DNA from: Glandiceps talaboti
Lineage: Eukaryota > Hemichordata > Enteropneusta > Spengelidae
DNA: 64,000 nucleotides
NCBI RefSeq assembly: GCF_964340395.1
Contig: NC_135560.1
Coordinates: forward strand, 3,133,998 to 3,197,997
Direction of reading: 5' to 3'
The translations under genes were made by a program, and so were the position numbers. The notes beneath the pieces are model-generated. The model made no database searches. It was given only the letters and a program-made list of their open reading frames with translations, and had not been told where the DNA came from. Numbering within the stretch: the stretch's first letter is position 1; the number at the start of each line of letters is the position of its first letter. Below are positions 11,901 to 25,276 of the stretch, piece by piece.

Positions 11901-14900
11901 ACCCCCGGCCGCGTAAAAACTGATCGCTTCCTTAGCAGGTTGTTCATCATTTCCATCACTTGTACCTGGCTTACTAGCTGGAGAAAAGAAAAATCTTTAA
12001 AATCACTAATGTCCGGGGCAAACCGGAGGAGCCAATGAAAAAACCAGAAACAGGGCAAATTGTGTCGGAATCAAAGGCTTGCCGACATAGTCATGTCCAA
12101 ATACAAACGTACCAAATTTGAGTACACTGCTCACGTGAATGGTCGTCCATTGTTATCTAAAGGAAGTGTCAATCAAATCTAACGTCAACAACTTTGTCTG
12201 TCTTCACATTGGAGTCAGAGTATGTTAGTCAGTTCAGTTCAGTTCAGTTCAGTTCAGGGATAAGGTACCCAAGATGGATAATAGAAATCCCTTTAGTTCA
12301 AGAATAATACTAAGGCAGAGCGTCGTACAGATTTTTGAAAATGTTGACTGATGTTGTATTCACCACATGTGATGGTAGACTGTTCCATTTGTCTATGATC
12401 CTGGGAGTGAAAAAATATTTCCTTGTATTTAGTCTGACGGATGGCTTTGCAAGCTTTAAGTTATGACCTCATGTAGACGTTGATGATATTTGAAATGAGA
12501 CATTGCAGGAATCCAGACCATTTAGAATCTTGTATGTTTGGATCATATCACCTTGAGTCCTTCTTTGCTCTAGTGCTACAGACTTGTCTTTGGTGTTGAT
12601 AGTTATTGACCAAATTCAAGTTGTAACTTCAAACGCACACAGTCAATCTCAGAGGTACCAGAATCTCAGGACACGTATTCAGGGGATAAACTCACAAGCA
12701 CACAGAATATTACTTTTGGTGAAGTAGGTGTATGCTTAAACCGACAATACGAGAGCTTTGAATTCGTTTTCCTTCACTTACGGCTGTTCAAACTAGATAG
12801 AAACAATAGTTCCCCGTAGTATTCCTACTACGACGCAGATCAGACACCGTAAATCCAGACGTGTTGCTCTCTTCCGCCCCGCAAGATCTCTCCGTGTAAA
12901 GTAGCTTATTAGCATACACCCAACATTCACATTTTATTCAAATCTAAAATCTTCATTCCGTAATACAAATATGGTTAGTAAATAACATGTTTACAGTAAA
13001 CTTCAATTCTTTTCCTTATATAGGAAGTGTTTATGAACTACGGTTAATTTAATTCAGAGATAATCTATTTTGAAAATACTCTTTTCTACTAAGGCTGAAT
13101 TCATTAAAAGTTGTGATTTATCACTTGTAGTGACACTTGCAAACGTTCACTTAATTACAAGTAATAACATGGTCTAGCTCGTATTACTATCTCATTAATC
13201 AATTAGACCTCACACGGTCGGGTAACCTAGATACAATTACTGTGTTTATAATACAGTTATATACTTTGTAACACCACCCCCTACTCCATAGTGTTTTGTC
13301 CCCAAAACAATTAAGCAATTGAAATTGAAAAGAATAATAAAAGAGTAATAAAAGGTATAGAAATGTTAATAATTTGAGTAAAATTCAAAATTCAAAGATA
13401 TTCTGTGTAAGGTAAAATGTAATCAAAGAATAGAAAATTGGTAATAATTATTTTTTTTGTTTTGTTTTGTTTTTTTGTTGTTTTTGGTTGTAGTTAAAAT
13501 GTTAAAATATTAGTAAAAGTTCAAAGTCTCTGAAATTACTTAAATGTTAGAATGTTAATAAAAGTATGTTAATAAAATTATTGAAATCACTTATGTCGAC
13601 AGAAAATCACACGTCGGCATTGAAAGTTAAAATATACTTATCCAAAATCGTAAACACTCTTATCTAATTATCTTAAAATGGAAAAAGTGTCTTATATAAA
13701 CGTAAAATACTTGTCTTCAACAAATTAAAATATCTCTTATCTAATCTTAACGCATTATCTTAATTATTACTCAAAATGTCCATAGTTGAAATGTTTCTTC
13801 TTATCAGAAGTTCAAAATTGTCTCACAGTGTAGAGTTCAATATTATTTCAACAGTCATAGTTGAAATGATCTCATCGTTCAGAGTTCAATGTTCTCATTT
13901 CAATAAGTAATAAAGTTCAAAAGTAATTATACAAAAAAAACTCAATAAAATGTTACAAATTGACGTCAAAATTGAAATCATCATTATAATAGGTACCATT
14001 AATAATAAATTCAAAGTCAGAAATCAAAATTGACTATAGTCAACCATCAAAATTCCAGTGACGCTACCTTTATATTGTAAACCAAGTTAAACTCAAGGGG
14101 TCACACTGTGAATTAGCCTTATCATGTTTAACCGGAGTACTTAAGGTCTTATTAGCGCTGGATTTACTAGCATCAACACTATGATACCGTGTATCAGTCA
14201 CGTCTGGTATGTCAATAGTCGCATTAGGTGCGTCCTTATTTTCATGAATGAAGGGGCCTTCTAAGGGGTTGTCATGAATCGTACAGACAGTCAAGGGTGT
14301 CATGTCCTTATTACTATTGTTCATACTATCATTAGATTGAGTGGGTAGCATCGGAATGCTAGACATCTCACCAGGACCCTCTTCACGATCTCTATTCTTA
14401 ATTGTTAGTTTTCGCCAATATTGTTTAATTGTACGAAGGCAGTATTTATAGGTGGCCATGAATATGAAACAGAGAGCAAAGATACACAGTGCTTCAATAA
14501 TATATTGATATAATCGGTGTTCTGCTTAGGTTCAAATGCTTGTGTAGGCGATGGGTTCGTAGATTTATCCCAAGAAATTTGCTGTGCTTCAACTTGTTTG
14601 TCAGTAGTATTTGTAATGCTATATTCACATTTCTCATTTTCCACATCTATTATAATATTAAGGCCAAGTAAAAAAAAATGATAAGAGTAAAGTTACCCCA
14701 CTCAGAGTGAAGAATAAGAAGATATATCCTAGTGAACCGTCTTTAAAATTGATTGAACTGTCGTTACTATGTCGAGCTTTGTACAGCTGTTAGACCTTGT
14801 CATCTAGAGATACAGTTCCCAACAGGAATTTCCCGATTAAGTTTTAACAAGTTACTGACTAGTCGATTGCATCCGTGAATCATTTGAATAGCAATCTTAT

Positions 14901-17900
14901 CAAATAAATAGACCCAATACAAGACTTTTACCTTCAACGATATATCTAACATAACCTATTTAAGAAAGGTAAATATGCCAACGTTATAGAAGGAGTGTTA
15001 TACACTATTAACAAAATGCCTTGTTTCATCAATACTAACGCATTTCTCCACCATGTCTTAATCAACACAATTATTTTATACGATATTCAATGCTCTTAAA
15101 TTAACATTGATTATATAATCCAACTTAATATTTCTAAACATTATAATATCAGAGTTACTCAACTTGGAGTCGAAAACCATGTAAAGCCAAACAGACTATA
15201 AGAAACATGTATGTTTTCATATTAGACTCAAACGAAGTGAGACAGACTCTACAGTAAATTCATCAAACAGATTTATTCAATCTATAATCTGTTTATAAAT
15301 TATTGTTTCTACCAAAAGGTCACTGTCAGTTATTGTCAAGACTTGTACCTAGGGGAACTGTAGTCGGTGTAGCGATAATTTAGAGTACCTTAAATGAACA
15401 GAAATGTAGACATTTAAAACAAAACATAATTACATACCAAATACATGGTGTGACCATGCATAAAATATTTTGGAAATTTTCCATCAGAAAGAAAACAAGG
15501 CTTGGTGTAGCCAAACACTTTCCTTACCATATAAGGTGATAAAATGTTGTTGTTTTTTGTTTGAGAGCGGTGACAAATGAGACGGTTCACTAACTATACA
15601 GTCAACAACAGTATTGTCCTCACCAAATAAGGCAATAAGATGGTAGCATTTTTCGCTGATAGGAGTGATAAATGAGAAAAGGTAATTATAGTGACTATGT
15701 CTTTGTTATCAAAAATTTCCCGTTGTTTTGAGCAATCATTGAAGAAGTACCTTTCAGGGCCTCTATCATTCAACGTCTGGCCAGACTAATTCAATCACTC
15801 ACACAATCATAGCTGTCTTTGTTCCAGATAAAATAAGAAACTTGCAAAATCAATCATACAGGCACTCTTAAATGACAGCTCAAAACAATTGACCTTAAAT
15901 AACTTTTTATACTATGTGATATCAATATTCAAATATAATCAATTTCACACGACGCGATATGTTAACGTCTTGTATGAGAGACCGTCTGTAGCAATCAAAC
16001 AGGTTGTTTCCTAAATTGACCTTAAGTGTACATGTTCTATTTAGATTTATCAACAAATGCCTGTTTATTTCTCCATAGCTACTTGTCAAATCAGACTACT
16101 GCCCAGTAAAGTTGAATAATGAATTGAATTCCTCCCGTTCCAAAGAGGGTTGTACCTCATTATGCAAATGTTTGTCTGTCATGTCAAAGTTATGTAAAGT
16201 AGTACCGTCTGGGAGTGGCTGAAAGTAGTAGTTGCTAAACCTCGTGTAGTCTGAATTCCTACATAATTTAATAACGTCACGTTAATAGTGGATCCTATAA
16301 GTCCATTTGGGAATGTGCCCCTTAGCTTAGCCGAAATTACACATTTACACCTAGAGGGTATGATATTTTTGAGATGGTCCTAGAGCGGTTTTTCGATGTA
16401 TAAATAATTTGTTGACGTGCTAGATCAATAATTACCCTATGTCGTTTGTTTAGGAAATCCATCCCCAGAATGAAATCTCTGTCTAAATTTTTAACTAAAT
16501 GCACCGGAGTTTTGACCACTTGATTGTCATAATATACTGGAAGTCGTACAAAACTCAAAATAGGAATTTGCTGATTGTTTGGTAAATTTATGCAATTGTA
16601 TTCAGATTTTCAGAAATCATCTCAATGAAGAATTTTATCAAATTATTTTGTAGATATGATGGTGACATTTGCACCAGTAGCAATTTAGGTACTAATAGTA
16701 TTGATAAAAGTTCTAACCTTGCTCAATTACTGTTAAGAACCATCGAATCAGCAAATTTTACAGAATTTCACTTTGGCTTGTGAGAAGTGTTTGATGATTT
16801 GACATTTCTCACACGCCTCAGTAATTTTTTTTTTTTGGATAAAATCTACCCCGAGGAAGCCTCTGGCAATTTCTCGCAATGTGATATATTTACCACATGA
16901 ATAGCAGCTTTGTTGCTGAGAACATGCATGTCCCGTCTTATTGAAATTGCGGCAAATTTGTCTGCCTAACAAAAGTTTTCTCCCTCCCCCTTATTGTCAG
17001 AAAATGTTTGAGATTGTACCTTAGATCTCAAGTCTTCACTTTGGCGATTGAGAATGTCATTCTGTTGGCGCAATTGTTCAGTGAAATCCATTGTGTGTTG
17101 CAACAAATTTTCCAGAGTCCTGTTTTTCGGAATGTTCCTTAATCCTTCGTTGGACGATTGTTGAAAATCTTCAACCGGTAGTTTAGATATTTCTGCCGTC
17201 TTCGCCTCAGAGAACGCATTTTCAAAGTCATTTGGTTCCCTTTCTTTATATCATATCAAAGTCCTTTTTCGACGAATTTTGTTCTTTGAATAACGCTATC
17301 CTGCCTGGAGTCGCTCACCAGTTTTACTGCCCGGATCTCACACCAGTGCTACAGACTTGTCTTTGGTGTTGATAGTTATTGACCAAATTCAAGTTGTAAC
17401 TTCAAACGCACACAGTCAATCTCAGAGGTACCAGAATCTCAGGACACGTATTCAGGGGATAAACTCACAAGCACACAGAATATTACTTTTGGTGAAGTAG
17501 GTGTATGCTTAAACCGACAATACGAGAGCTTTGAATTCGTTTTCCTTCACTTACGGCTGTTCAAACTAGATAGAAACAATAGTTCCCCGTAGTATTCCTA
17601 CTACGACGCAGATCAGACACCGTAAATCCAGACGTGTTGCTCTCTTCCGCCCCGCAAGATCTCTCCGTGTAAAGTAGCTTATTAGCATACACCCAACATT
17701 CACATTTTATTCAAATCTAAAATCTTCATTCCGTAATACAAATATGGTTAGTAAATAACATGTTTACAGTAAACTTCAATTCTTTTCCTTATATAGGAAG
17801 TGTTTATGAACTACGGTTAATTTAATTCAGAGATAATCTATTTTGAAAATACTCTTTTCTACTAAGGCTGAATTCATTAAAAGTTGTGATTTATCACTTG

Positions 17901-19514
17901 TAGTGACACTTGCAAACGTTCACTTAATTACAAGTAATAACATGGTCTAGCTCGTATTACTATCTCATTAATCAATTAGACCTCACACGGTCGGGTAACC
18001 TAGATACAATTACTGTGTTTATAATACAGTTATATACTTTGTAACACTAGCGTTGTTAAACCAAAATGATGAAGTCTCTGGTTATATGGCAATTTTCTTA
18101 GCTTCGGAACAAGTCGGGTCGCCCGTCGTTGTACCTTTTCCAATGTGGCAATGTCTTTTTGTAGCCATGGTGACCATGCTTGTAGTATTCTAGTCTAGGT
18201 CTCACTAATTGCTTGTACAGGCACTTAATGATGTCTTTCGATTTGTATGTAATAGTTCTTTTGATATTACCCAACATGTTGTTTGCTTTTTTCGCTGACT
18301 GTATGCAATGAGTAGAAGGTTTCAGATTTGAGTGGAGTATTACACCAAGATCTTTCTCTTCTTCAGTATGTTGTAGTGGTATGCTGTTCATCTGATAGAC
18401 ATTTGATGGGTTATTTGTACCAATATGCATTGATTTACATTTCTTAATATTGAAACTCATTTGCCAATCTTGTGACCACTTGTACAATTTGTCCAGATCT
18501 GTTTGTAATGTGTTGGTGTCATTTCCATCATAAACTGGGCGATATAGTTTGGTGTCATCAGCAAATTTCTTAACTTTAGACAGCATTCCACAATCATTAT
18601 CGTTTATATATATCAGGAATAGCACGGGACCAAGCACAGACCCTTGAGGTACTCCACTGGTGACCGGTTTCCAGGTTGATGATGCACCGTCTATTACTAC
18701 TCGTTGCTGACGATCATAGTCAGAGTCTACACTGCGACGTATAAATTTCTTGCAAGCGCAACAATCAAAATTGCCGGTAAATTCCCAGTAAATGTGAAAT
18801 TTCACCGTTTATATACCAGGAAATTTAGAATGTCTCCTGCTGAATGCCTATATTTATGGTTTCACTGGCATTGGCACAGTTTTCACTGGCAGCTTCCTAG
18901 GCTGCTCGGACTATCAAACAAAGTAAAAACAAGGTTTTCAATTTTGAAATAGTGAAGAGATGGTATGTAGTTATGAAGGTGAAATCTCCAGCATGATTGC
19001 CTGCAGATGCGATCGTACAGCTAACCACACATGTAATAATGGGAAGCTTTTATAGAAAGTTGTAGCATAAATTTCACAGTGGGCGTTTTTAAGGCCGAGA
19101 AAAAAAATGTTTTCTGGTGAGTTTGCATCACTTTAATACCCTGCCTCGATCTTCTTTTTTCTCGTGTTTGTCCAATCAACCAACCCTACATTAATTGCTA
19201 CTTCAGGGAAGACAACTGCACAACTAATCATGAACAATCAACAAAAACATTCGCGTTGTCACCCCACTTTAGGTCATGGCGTCTAATTACCGAAAATATA
19301 CTTATTAAAACTAAAAGCTACATCGATAATATTGTCAGGACAGGTGCGCTTCGGTATCGCAAATGTATGTACCAAGTTATAATGAATTTGAAGCAATTCG
19401 TTCTTGAGATATAGCCTAATTATCAACACCTAATCAGTTCTTGCCAGTACCCTACAGCACACATGTGCAGAATTTCGTTGTAACTGAGTTAGCCGTTTTG
19501 GAGAAAACGATGGC

Positions 19515-19613
<99 letters not shown>

Positions 19614-22600
19614 AACAAACAGAATTTTCCACCACCCCCCCCCAACCCAAAGTATATCCTTCCTTACGGAAGGAAAAAATGAGCTGATGGCATGCAAATT
19701 TTCACTTACCATTACATGTGCGCATGCGTCGCTTTCATAGCGCATCATTTTTCTTGTGTGTCGGTGACTAGTGCCCTCATAGATGGAGATTTTTATCATG
19801 TGTAGAAATATGGTGGTGTGTAAATTTCTCGCCTTCGGGTTCAGGAAAGAAAGAACACATCAGGAACAATTCTACCAGTTGGCACGTTAGCTCGGCTGGT
19901 TATAGCACTCAGGGGAATTCCTACACGTGTCACTTTAATTTAATTTAATTTAATTTATAACAAATTTCATTTTAATTATTAAGATTAATTAATATGATGT
20001 ATAGACAAGGGTACATATTTGATTTGCATATTTAATCTCACAATATGATGGCAATGGAATGGAATTTACTCATACGGTATACATCCAATGGAACCTACCT
20101 GTTCACACATTTATAAACTGTATTAGTATCAAAAGGTCACTTTCGACGGGTTTTTATTTTGTTTTTACAGACATGGAACCCGGTGTATTGGAGAAATTGG
20201 CATGATTGCTGACAATAAATATTGCGGGGTTGGCGTTTCTTATAATGCTAAAATTGGAGGTAGTGTTTTAATTACTTAATATTGTCCCTCAAGTTATAAT
20301 TATATGGCGAGCAAACAAGGCCAAAATTAACTAGCGGAATATGGCATCGTTCGATAACAGGATATGGCATCGACTATAGCCTAGGTGAAAATGTGACATT
20401 GACTAGAATAAAATGACACGTTTAATTTGGGCCCGATTGCATTTCATACTAATTACTCTTTGTGTTTACTTACTGGTGATTATTTCACTTCACAAGATAA
20501 CCGTATCTGTTAATTTACCCACAATGCAGTGTACCAATTAATTGTTAGGCCAAAAAAAAAATATTTCTGGTTCTGGTCAGCGCGCGCGTGCCCTGAATAC
20601 CCCCGCGTCGATCCTTTTTTTTCCGATAATTTTTGCTTTCCCGTTCCTTATTTAAAATTTCCCTTCGATCAACACTGTATGCAAGGCTAGCGGAAAAATT
20701 TAACTCGTGTGATGGCGCACTTCTATTTGGTAACGGGTACCCTTTTCTTCTAGTACTGTTGCATACCCATAATATAACCCCCCGTACGATATGTGTACGT
20801 AATATGTACGATGAGCGTGGTTGATGGGAATCACGGGAAATAGTGTGTTCATTGTGCTAGGTGGTAAACCGCTCACATGTTTCGAAAATGTCTGAAGTTT
20901 GAGTACGTCGTGAGTAATCGAAATGTTGATATCAATTCAGCTGACTTTCGAGGTGTTCTTAGTTCTGGTGATCGTTTCGTTCTGCCTTCTGAATACAAAG
21001 ATTTTCCTGTAGCGTAAGCAGTTAGCTCTGGATGTATGCGCTACGATGTTCGACACGTCTTTCCATCTGCGATGAGATGGAAAGACGTGTCGAACATCGT
21101 AGCGTATGCAGACTGCGTATCAGACTGATGATGGACGGTGCTCGAATGAAAACACTGCCTCCTCTACGTCCGTTGGACAGACCTATTTCTCGTTATGTAA
21201 CGTTACAAGTTGCACAATGACATTATACAGTGGTTGCAAGGCAAGACTCGTTATTATCTTGGATGGGATTATAACTGCAAATCACTGGGCGATAAGATAA
21301 ATTTGTAAATGTGACTAGTGATGCCCTAATGGATGATTGATCCGCATCGTACAAAACTTGCCATACAACAGTGCCAACTTCCAGAGTTGTATGACATCTT
21401 CCGAGAGCATGTAAAGTGTCAAAAATGTGTATTTACTAATTTGCGAAAAAAAAAATTAGGAAAAAAAAAACGCGCGTCGTCGCACCACTTTAGAAAGTTT
21501 ACCCTGACCGGAACCAGATTTTTTTTTGGCCTTATAGGCATTAATACTGAAATAATGCTAAAAGTTATATGGTGAACTTAGTATGTAATTAGCATAAAGT
21601 TGGACGTGTTCTTGTCACATGTCATTTCTGCCTTGTCTATTGAGATCGGATTTTAAAATACAACTTTGCAGTCTTAGTTTGGAATTGTAAAATCGATAAA
21701 TGGCAATGCTTAACTTATAATATGGTAAATAATAGAGTTACCACAGTGAGAAGACTAAAGCTACATTATGTGATGTGTGAACGCTGACGTTTTAAAATAA
21801 AGTTTTAGGTTTATAATCAGTCCAAGAATCGTTCAAGAACAAGACGTGTGTCTGTATGAACTTAACCACGTATGTTCATCTCCTTCCAATCAGGGATTCG
21901 AATGTTAGATGGAGAGGTTACAGACAGTGTAGAGGGAAGTTCACTGAGTCATAATCTGGAACATATCGATATCTACAGTGCTAGTTGGGGACCTAATGAT
22001 GATGGCAAGACAGTAGAAGGACCAGGTACTCTGGCTCGTCAAGCATTTATAACAGGAACCACCAAGGTACGTTGTCAGATAGACAGTACGGTATGTCGAG
22101 TCGAGTCGCTCTGCCCTCACCGGAGTTGACGGGTGTGTGAGGGCGCCCCATCAAGGCCTGCCTGGCATCAGTTCCTTGGGAGATTTTTGTTAATGTCTTT
22201 GAATCTATTATTCATTTCAAATTTTGTGAAGGAAAATGTGGTCAACTTATTTTAAAACGTTTTCCAGTTGCTAGTAGTCTCCCAAGGGCTACAAATGATG
22301 TCACTACTGCTTTACAATCACTGACTTAGTTGACTATTTCACGCACAAGAAAATTTAAAGAACAAATTTATGTTTATAATATTTATTCAAATAAAGATTA
22401 AAAGTATCTCGTAGACTTGAGAAAATCTACGTCACGGTGTACCTTAGGGACCCGTCAGTTTATTCAGCCAGGAGGGGCTCCCTGTTTTAGAAATTGACAG
22501 TGTGTGTGTGGGGGGGTGGGTCATCCTGTTTTGAAAATTTTGGATGGGGAGGGGAGTCATCGTGTTTTAGATCGTGATGAAACAAAAATCTATTTCTAAA

Positions 22601-23510
22601 ATGGTATGACTTTGTCTGCGTTGTGGCTGTTGTTCTTGTCCCCGTGTATTACCTATATTCTCTATTACTTCACCTAGAGTGACGCTCAAGCATAACTATA
22701 CACATGTATTACCTATCACACTTGTTACAGAACATGTCATGTAACATGCTCACCAGCTTAACTAAGCTGAAGGTTTCGTAATGGTGTAATTTCATAGATA
22801 CTTTATAAAAAGAAGTTAATCTAGATCTTCTACTCTTCAGTGAAAAGATTAATACGCCATTACCCCAAACTGCGAAATGTTACCTAGAATAACTAATTAC
22901 CAATGATACTACCATTAGGTGAGCTGACCTATACAGTAATGATGCTATTTAACTTTTCAAAGAACATATTGTAACCCTACGTATAAAGAGTAGTTCCTAA
23001 TACTTGATGGTGTTGTCTTGTAAAGTTTGGAACCTTGGAACCCCATGAAAGATGGACATATTCCCGTGTCAAGTTCTTGCCCCTATCTTTTAACTGTCAA
23101 GATTCGCTATTAAACCTTTTAAACAATATTTCAACCCTATGTAGTTGCTAATTACATGCAGGGGGAGGCCTGGGGAGAAATTGTGGGGGGGGGGCATGGA
23201 CAAATTGAGGGTTCAAGGGGGGGGGCATGAAAATTCTGAAGGGGGGGATATTTTGCTCATGATTTGGACCTAATTTTAAACCACAGGAGCGGTCGTTTAG
23301 AGTAAATTAAAAAATTCTCGCGATTTCTCCGCAATACCTTCTAAAAGCTATATTCAGTGATGAGTTCGATGACAGCCATGCGAATGTATTTGTGTATGCC
23401 CTCCTCTGTCTGTCTGTCTGTCTGTCTGTCTGTCGGTTGGTTGGTCGCTCGGTCGCTCTCTCTCTCTCTCCCCTCTCTCTCTCTCTCTCTCGCTCTCTCT
23501 CTCTTTCTCT

Positions 23511-23584
<74 letters not shown>

Positions 23585-24329
23585 GGAGACTTTTTTGAAC
23601 TTTCAAACCTCATGAGTAGTCGTTTAACTTGTAGTTTGCAAAATTGTACACTTTATTTACCTACCATACATATAATTATGAGGCAGTCAATAGCCAAGAA
23701 AAAGTGTGTGTCTGCCAACATATATCTGAATAGGTAAGTTAAAGTGCAATTAATATAGCCCTGCAGTTGTATGCTAATGTACTGACTCGAGTAAAATTGG
23801 GGTATTGAAGACAATTTTCAAGTACTCTATGTCTTTCGATAATGTGTATGGTTTGAAATTTTATGCCATTAAATGGCCTCCTACATGCCCTAATTTTTCA
23901 AAGTGTTTACTGAAGTGTGTGCGGGGTGTACTCATTAAAATTTGTGTAGCTAAAGGATGGGGTTACGAAAAGTCTTGGGTTCATTTCGGGGGACTATAAA
24001 ATTTTTTGAGAGCGCAAAGCGGGGGCTGCGAACATTTTTGACCAAAATGATTTCTCCCCAGCTCCCCTGCGGTAAATTCTGACCCCTGCCTTAATAACCT
24101 ACACATTGGCTACAGCTTATGAAGACCCCTAGGACCTCAACTGAAATGTGTACATATTCCCGGCATCTCAAGCTCTTCCCCCTACCATTTATAATCATGT
24201 TGCTATTAAACTTTTTAAAAATAATTATTTCATCCTTGTGTAGTCACTAATGACATAATGGTGTTTGGGAGACATATGGTCAAGCAGTCTACTCTGAGTC
24301 ACGATCAAATACCTAGCATCACGTGAATA

Positions 24330-24398
<69 letters not shown>

Positions 24399-25236
24399 TG
24401 GAGGGGGTCATCGTGTTTTAGAAATTAGTGATTGGGGTCAGTCTTTTCGATATTAATTATGGAGCGAGCTCCCCCCCTCTCCGGCCAAAGAAACTGACCT
24501 GCTACTTGTCTGTGTTCTTACATACTAGTTGTCAGATACCTAACAATGAATTCCCGCTTGAATTTCATACTGTAGACATATCTAAAGGACACTAAAATTC
24601 TAAATTTAGACTGGCACATTCTCTCCGAAATTTTCAACTGTTGCTGTTTAACTACTAGAAAAAAAATGTTGGTGATTGGCTCATTCCTTCAAATTACTGT
24701 ACTTTGCGTCAATCTCAAGCCGTATTTAGTTGTTGACGAAAGAATCAGTCATGTCTATAAAAGCGCTTACAAGTCGACAATAACGTTCTCTTTGACTATA
24801 GGTTTCAATGATCAATTGAAAAGCATCATGTTTTTGTGTGCAGGGTCGTAAAGGCAAGGGCGCCATCTACGTGTGGGCGTCAGGCAATGGTGGTGGTTCT
24901 GACGACAACTGCGATTGTGATGGTTACACCGATAGTATATACACTGTATCAGTTAGCAGTGCTTCACAACGAGGGGAATCCCCTTGGTATGCTGAAAGAT
25001 GTTCTTCGACCTTGGCAACAACTCTAAGTAGTGGCAATGGTGGCGATGCTAAGATCGTTAGTGCCGATCTACATGATGAATGTACCACATCGCATACTGG
25101 CACGTCTGCGTCTGCTCCATTAGCAGCAGGTGTAATCGCTTTACTTTTGGAGGCAAAGTAAGTTTTCAGATGCTTTTGGTGGAATTATGGTGATTAATGT
25201 GGCCATCGACAGATTTGTTTTTTCAACTACTGTCTT

Positions 25237-25276
<40 letters not shown>

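Larger units (their letters stand above)
12574..18046 (-). mobile_element. LTR retrotransposon with identical-looking 700-bp LTRs, coding region defective
   Basis: Two 700-bp direct repeats (12574-13273 and 17347-18046), TG...CA bounded, bracket a 4.07-kb interior and are flanked by a CTAG duplication (12570-12573, 18047-18050). Orientation is minus: a primer-binding site complementary to a tRNA CCA end lies just inside the right LTR and a purine tract just inside the left LTR. The interior keeps gag zinc-knuckle remnants, a protease remnant with a changed active site and an envelope-like membrane-anchor frame. I see no reverse transcriptase, RNase H or integrase. The 4-bp duplication and gene order suggest Ty3/Gypsy-like ancestry. 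Confidence 0.93.
12230..18735 (-). mobile_element. 5'-truncated CR1/Jockey-type LINE, split by an LTR element
   Basis: The minus-strand reverse transcriptase of a CR1-like non-LTR element: [42 protein letters not shown] and [17 protein letters not shown] occur in family order. The RT half is at 18050-18735 and the C-terminal part and 3' end at 12230-12573; a (TGAAC)n-type tail lies at 12232-12256. The two halves join in frame when the LTR insert and one CTAG copy are removed. The 5' part of the LINE is missing and a frameshift lies near 18180, so it is inactive. Confidence 0.9.
8631..20170 (+). other. 11.5-kb PCSK1 intron loaded with transposons
   Basis: Between the catalytic-Asp side and the catalytic-His exon. 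It contains an (ATGT)n tract, a Helentron-like repeat piece, TIR elements at 9387-10073 and 10560-11931, a CR1-type LINE split by an LTR retrotransposon, a second Helentron-like piece near 19230-19680 and a tRNA-like SINE fragment. I see no extra coding exon; codon phase 2 on both sides joins cleanly. Confidence 0.85.
22447..24505. mobile_element. TIR DNA transposon C with nested repeats, ~2.06 kb
   Basis: The left end has GTCAGTTTATTCAGCCAGGA; the right end reads (reverse complement) GTCAGTTTCTTTGGCCGGAG. Both are followed by G-rich subterminal blocks, with GGGGTCATCGTGTTTTAGA at about 24413-24422 and a similar block near 22555. The extreme right end and target duplication are diverged (TTA on the left only). 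It contains a nested inverted pair (23158/24067), a (TC)n tract and a (TG)n tract. Confidence 0.65.

Noticed and set aside
19878-19960. Functional tRNA gene
   Set aside because: Only a 5' half with an A box; no T arm or B box, and it is followed by (TTTAA)n.
20878-21018. 46-codon frame ([20 protein letters not shown] region)
   Set aside because: Reads like protein but matches nothing I recognise and lacks splice or promoter support inside the PCSK1 intron.
23307-23737. Arg/Glu-rich and Ser/Leu-rich frames
   Set aside because: Translation of (TC)n on opposite strands; no conserved flanks.
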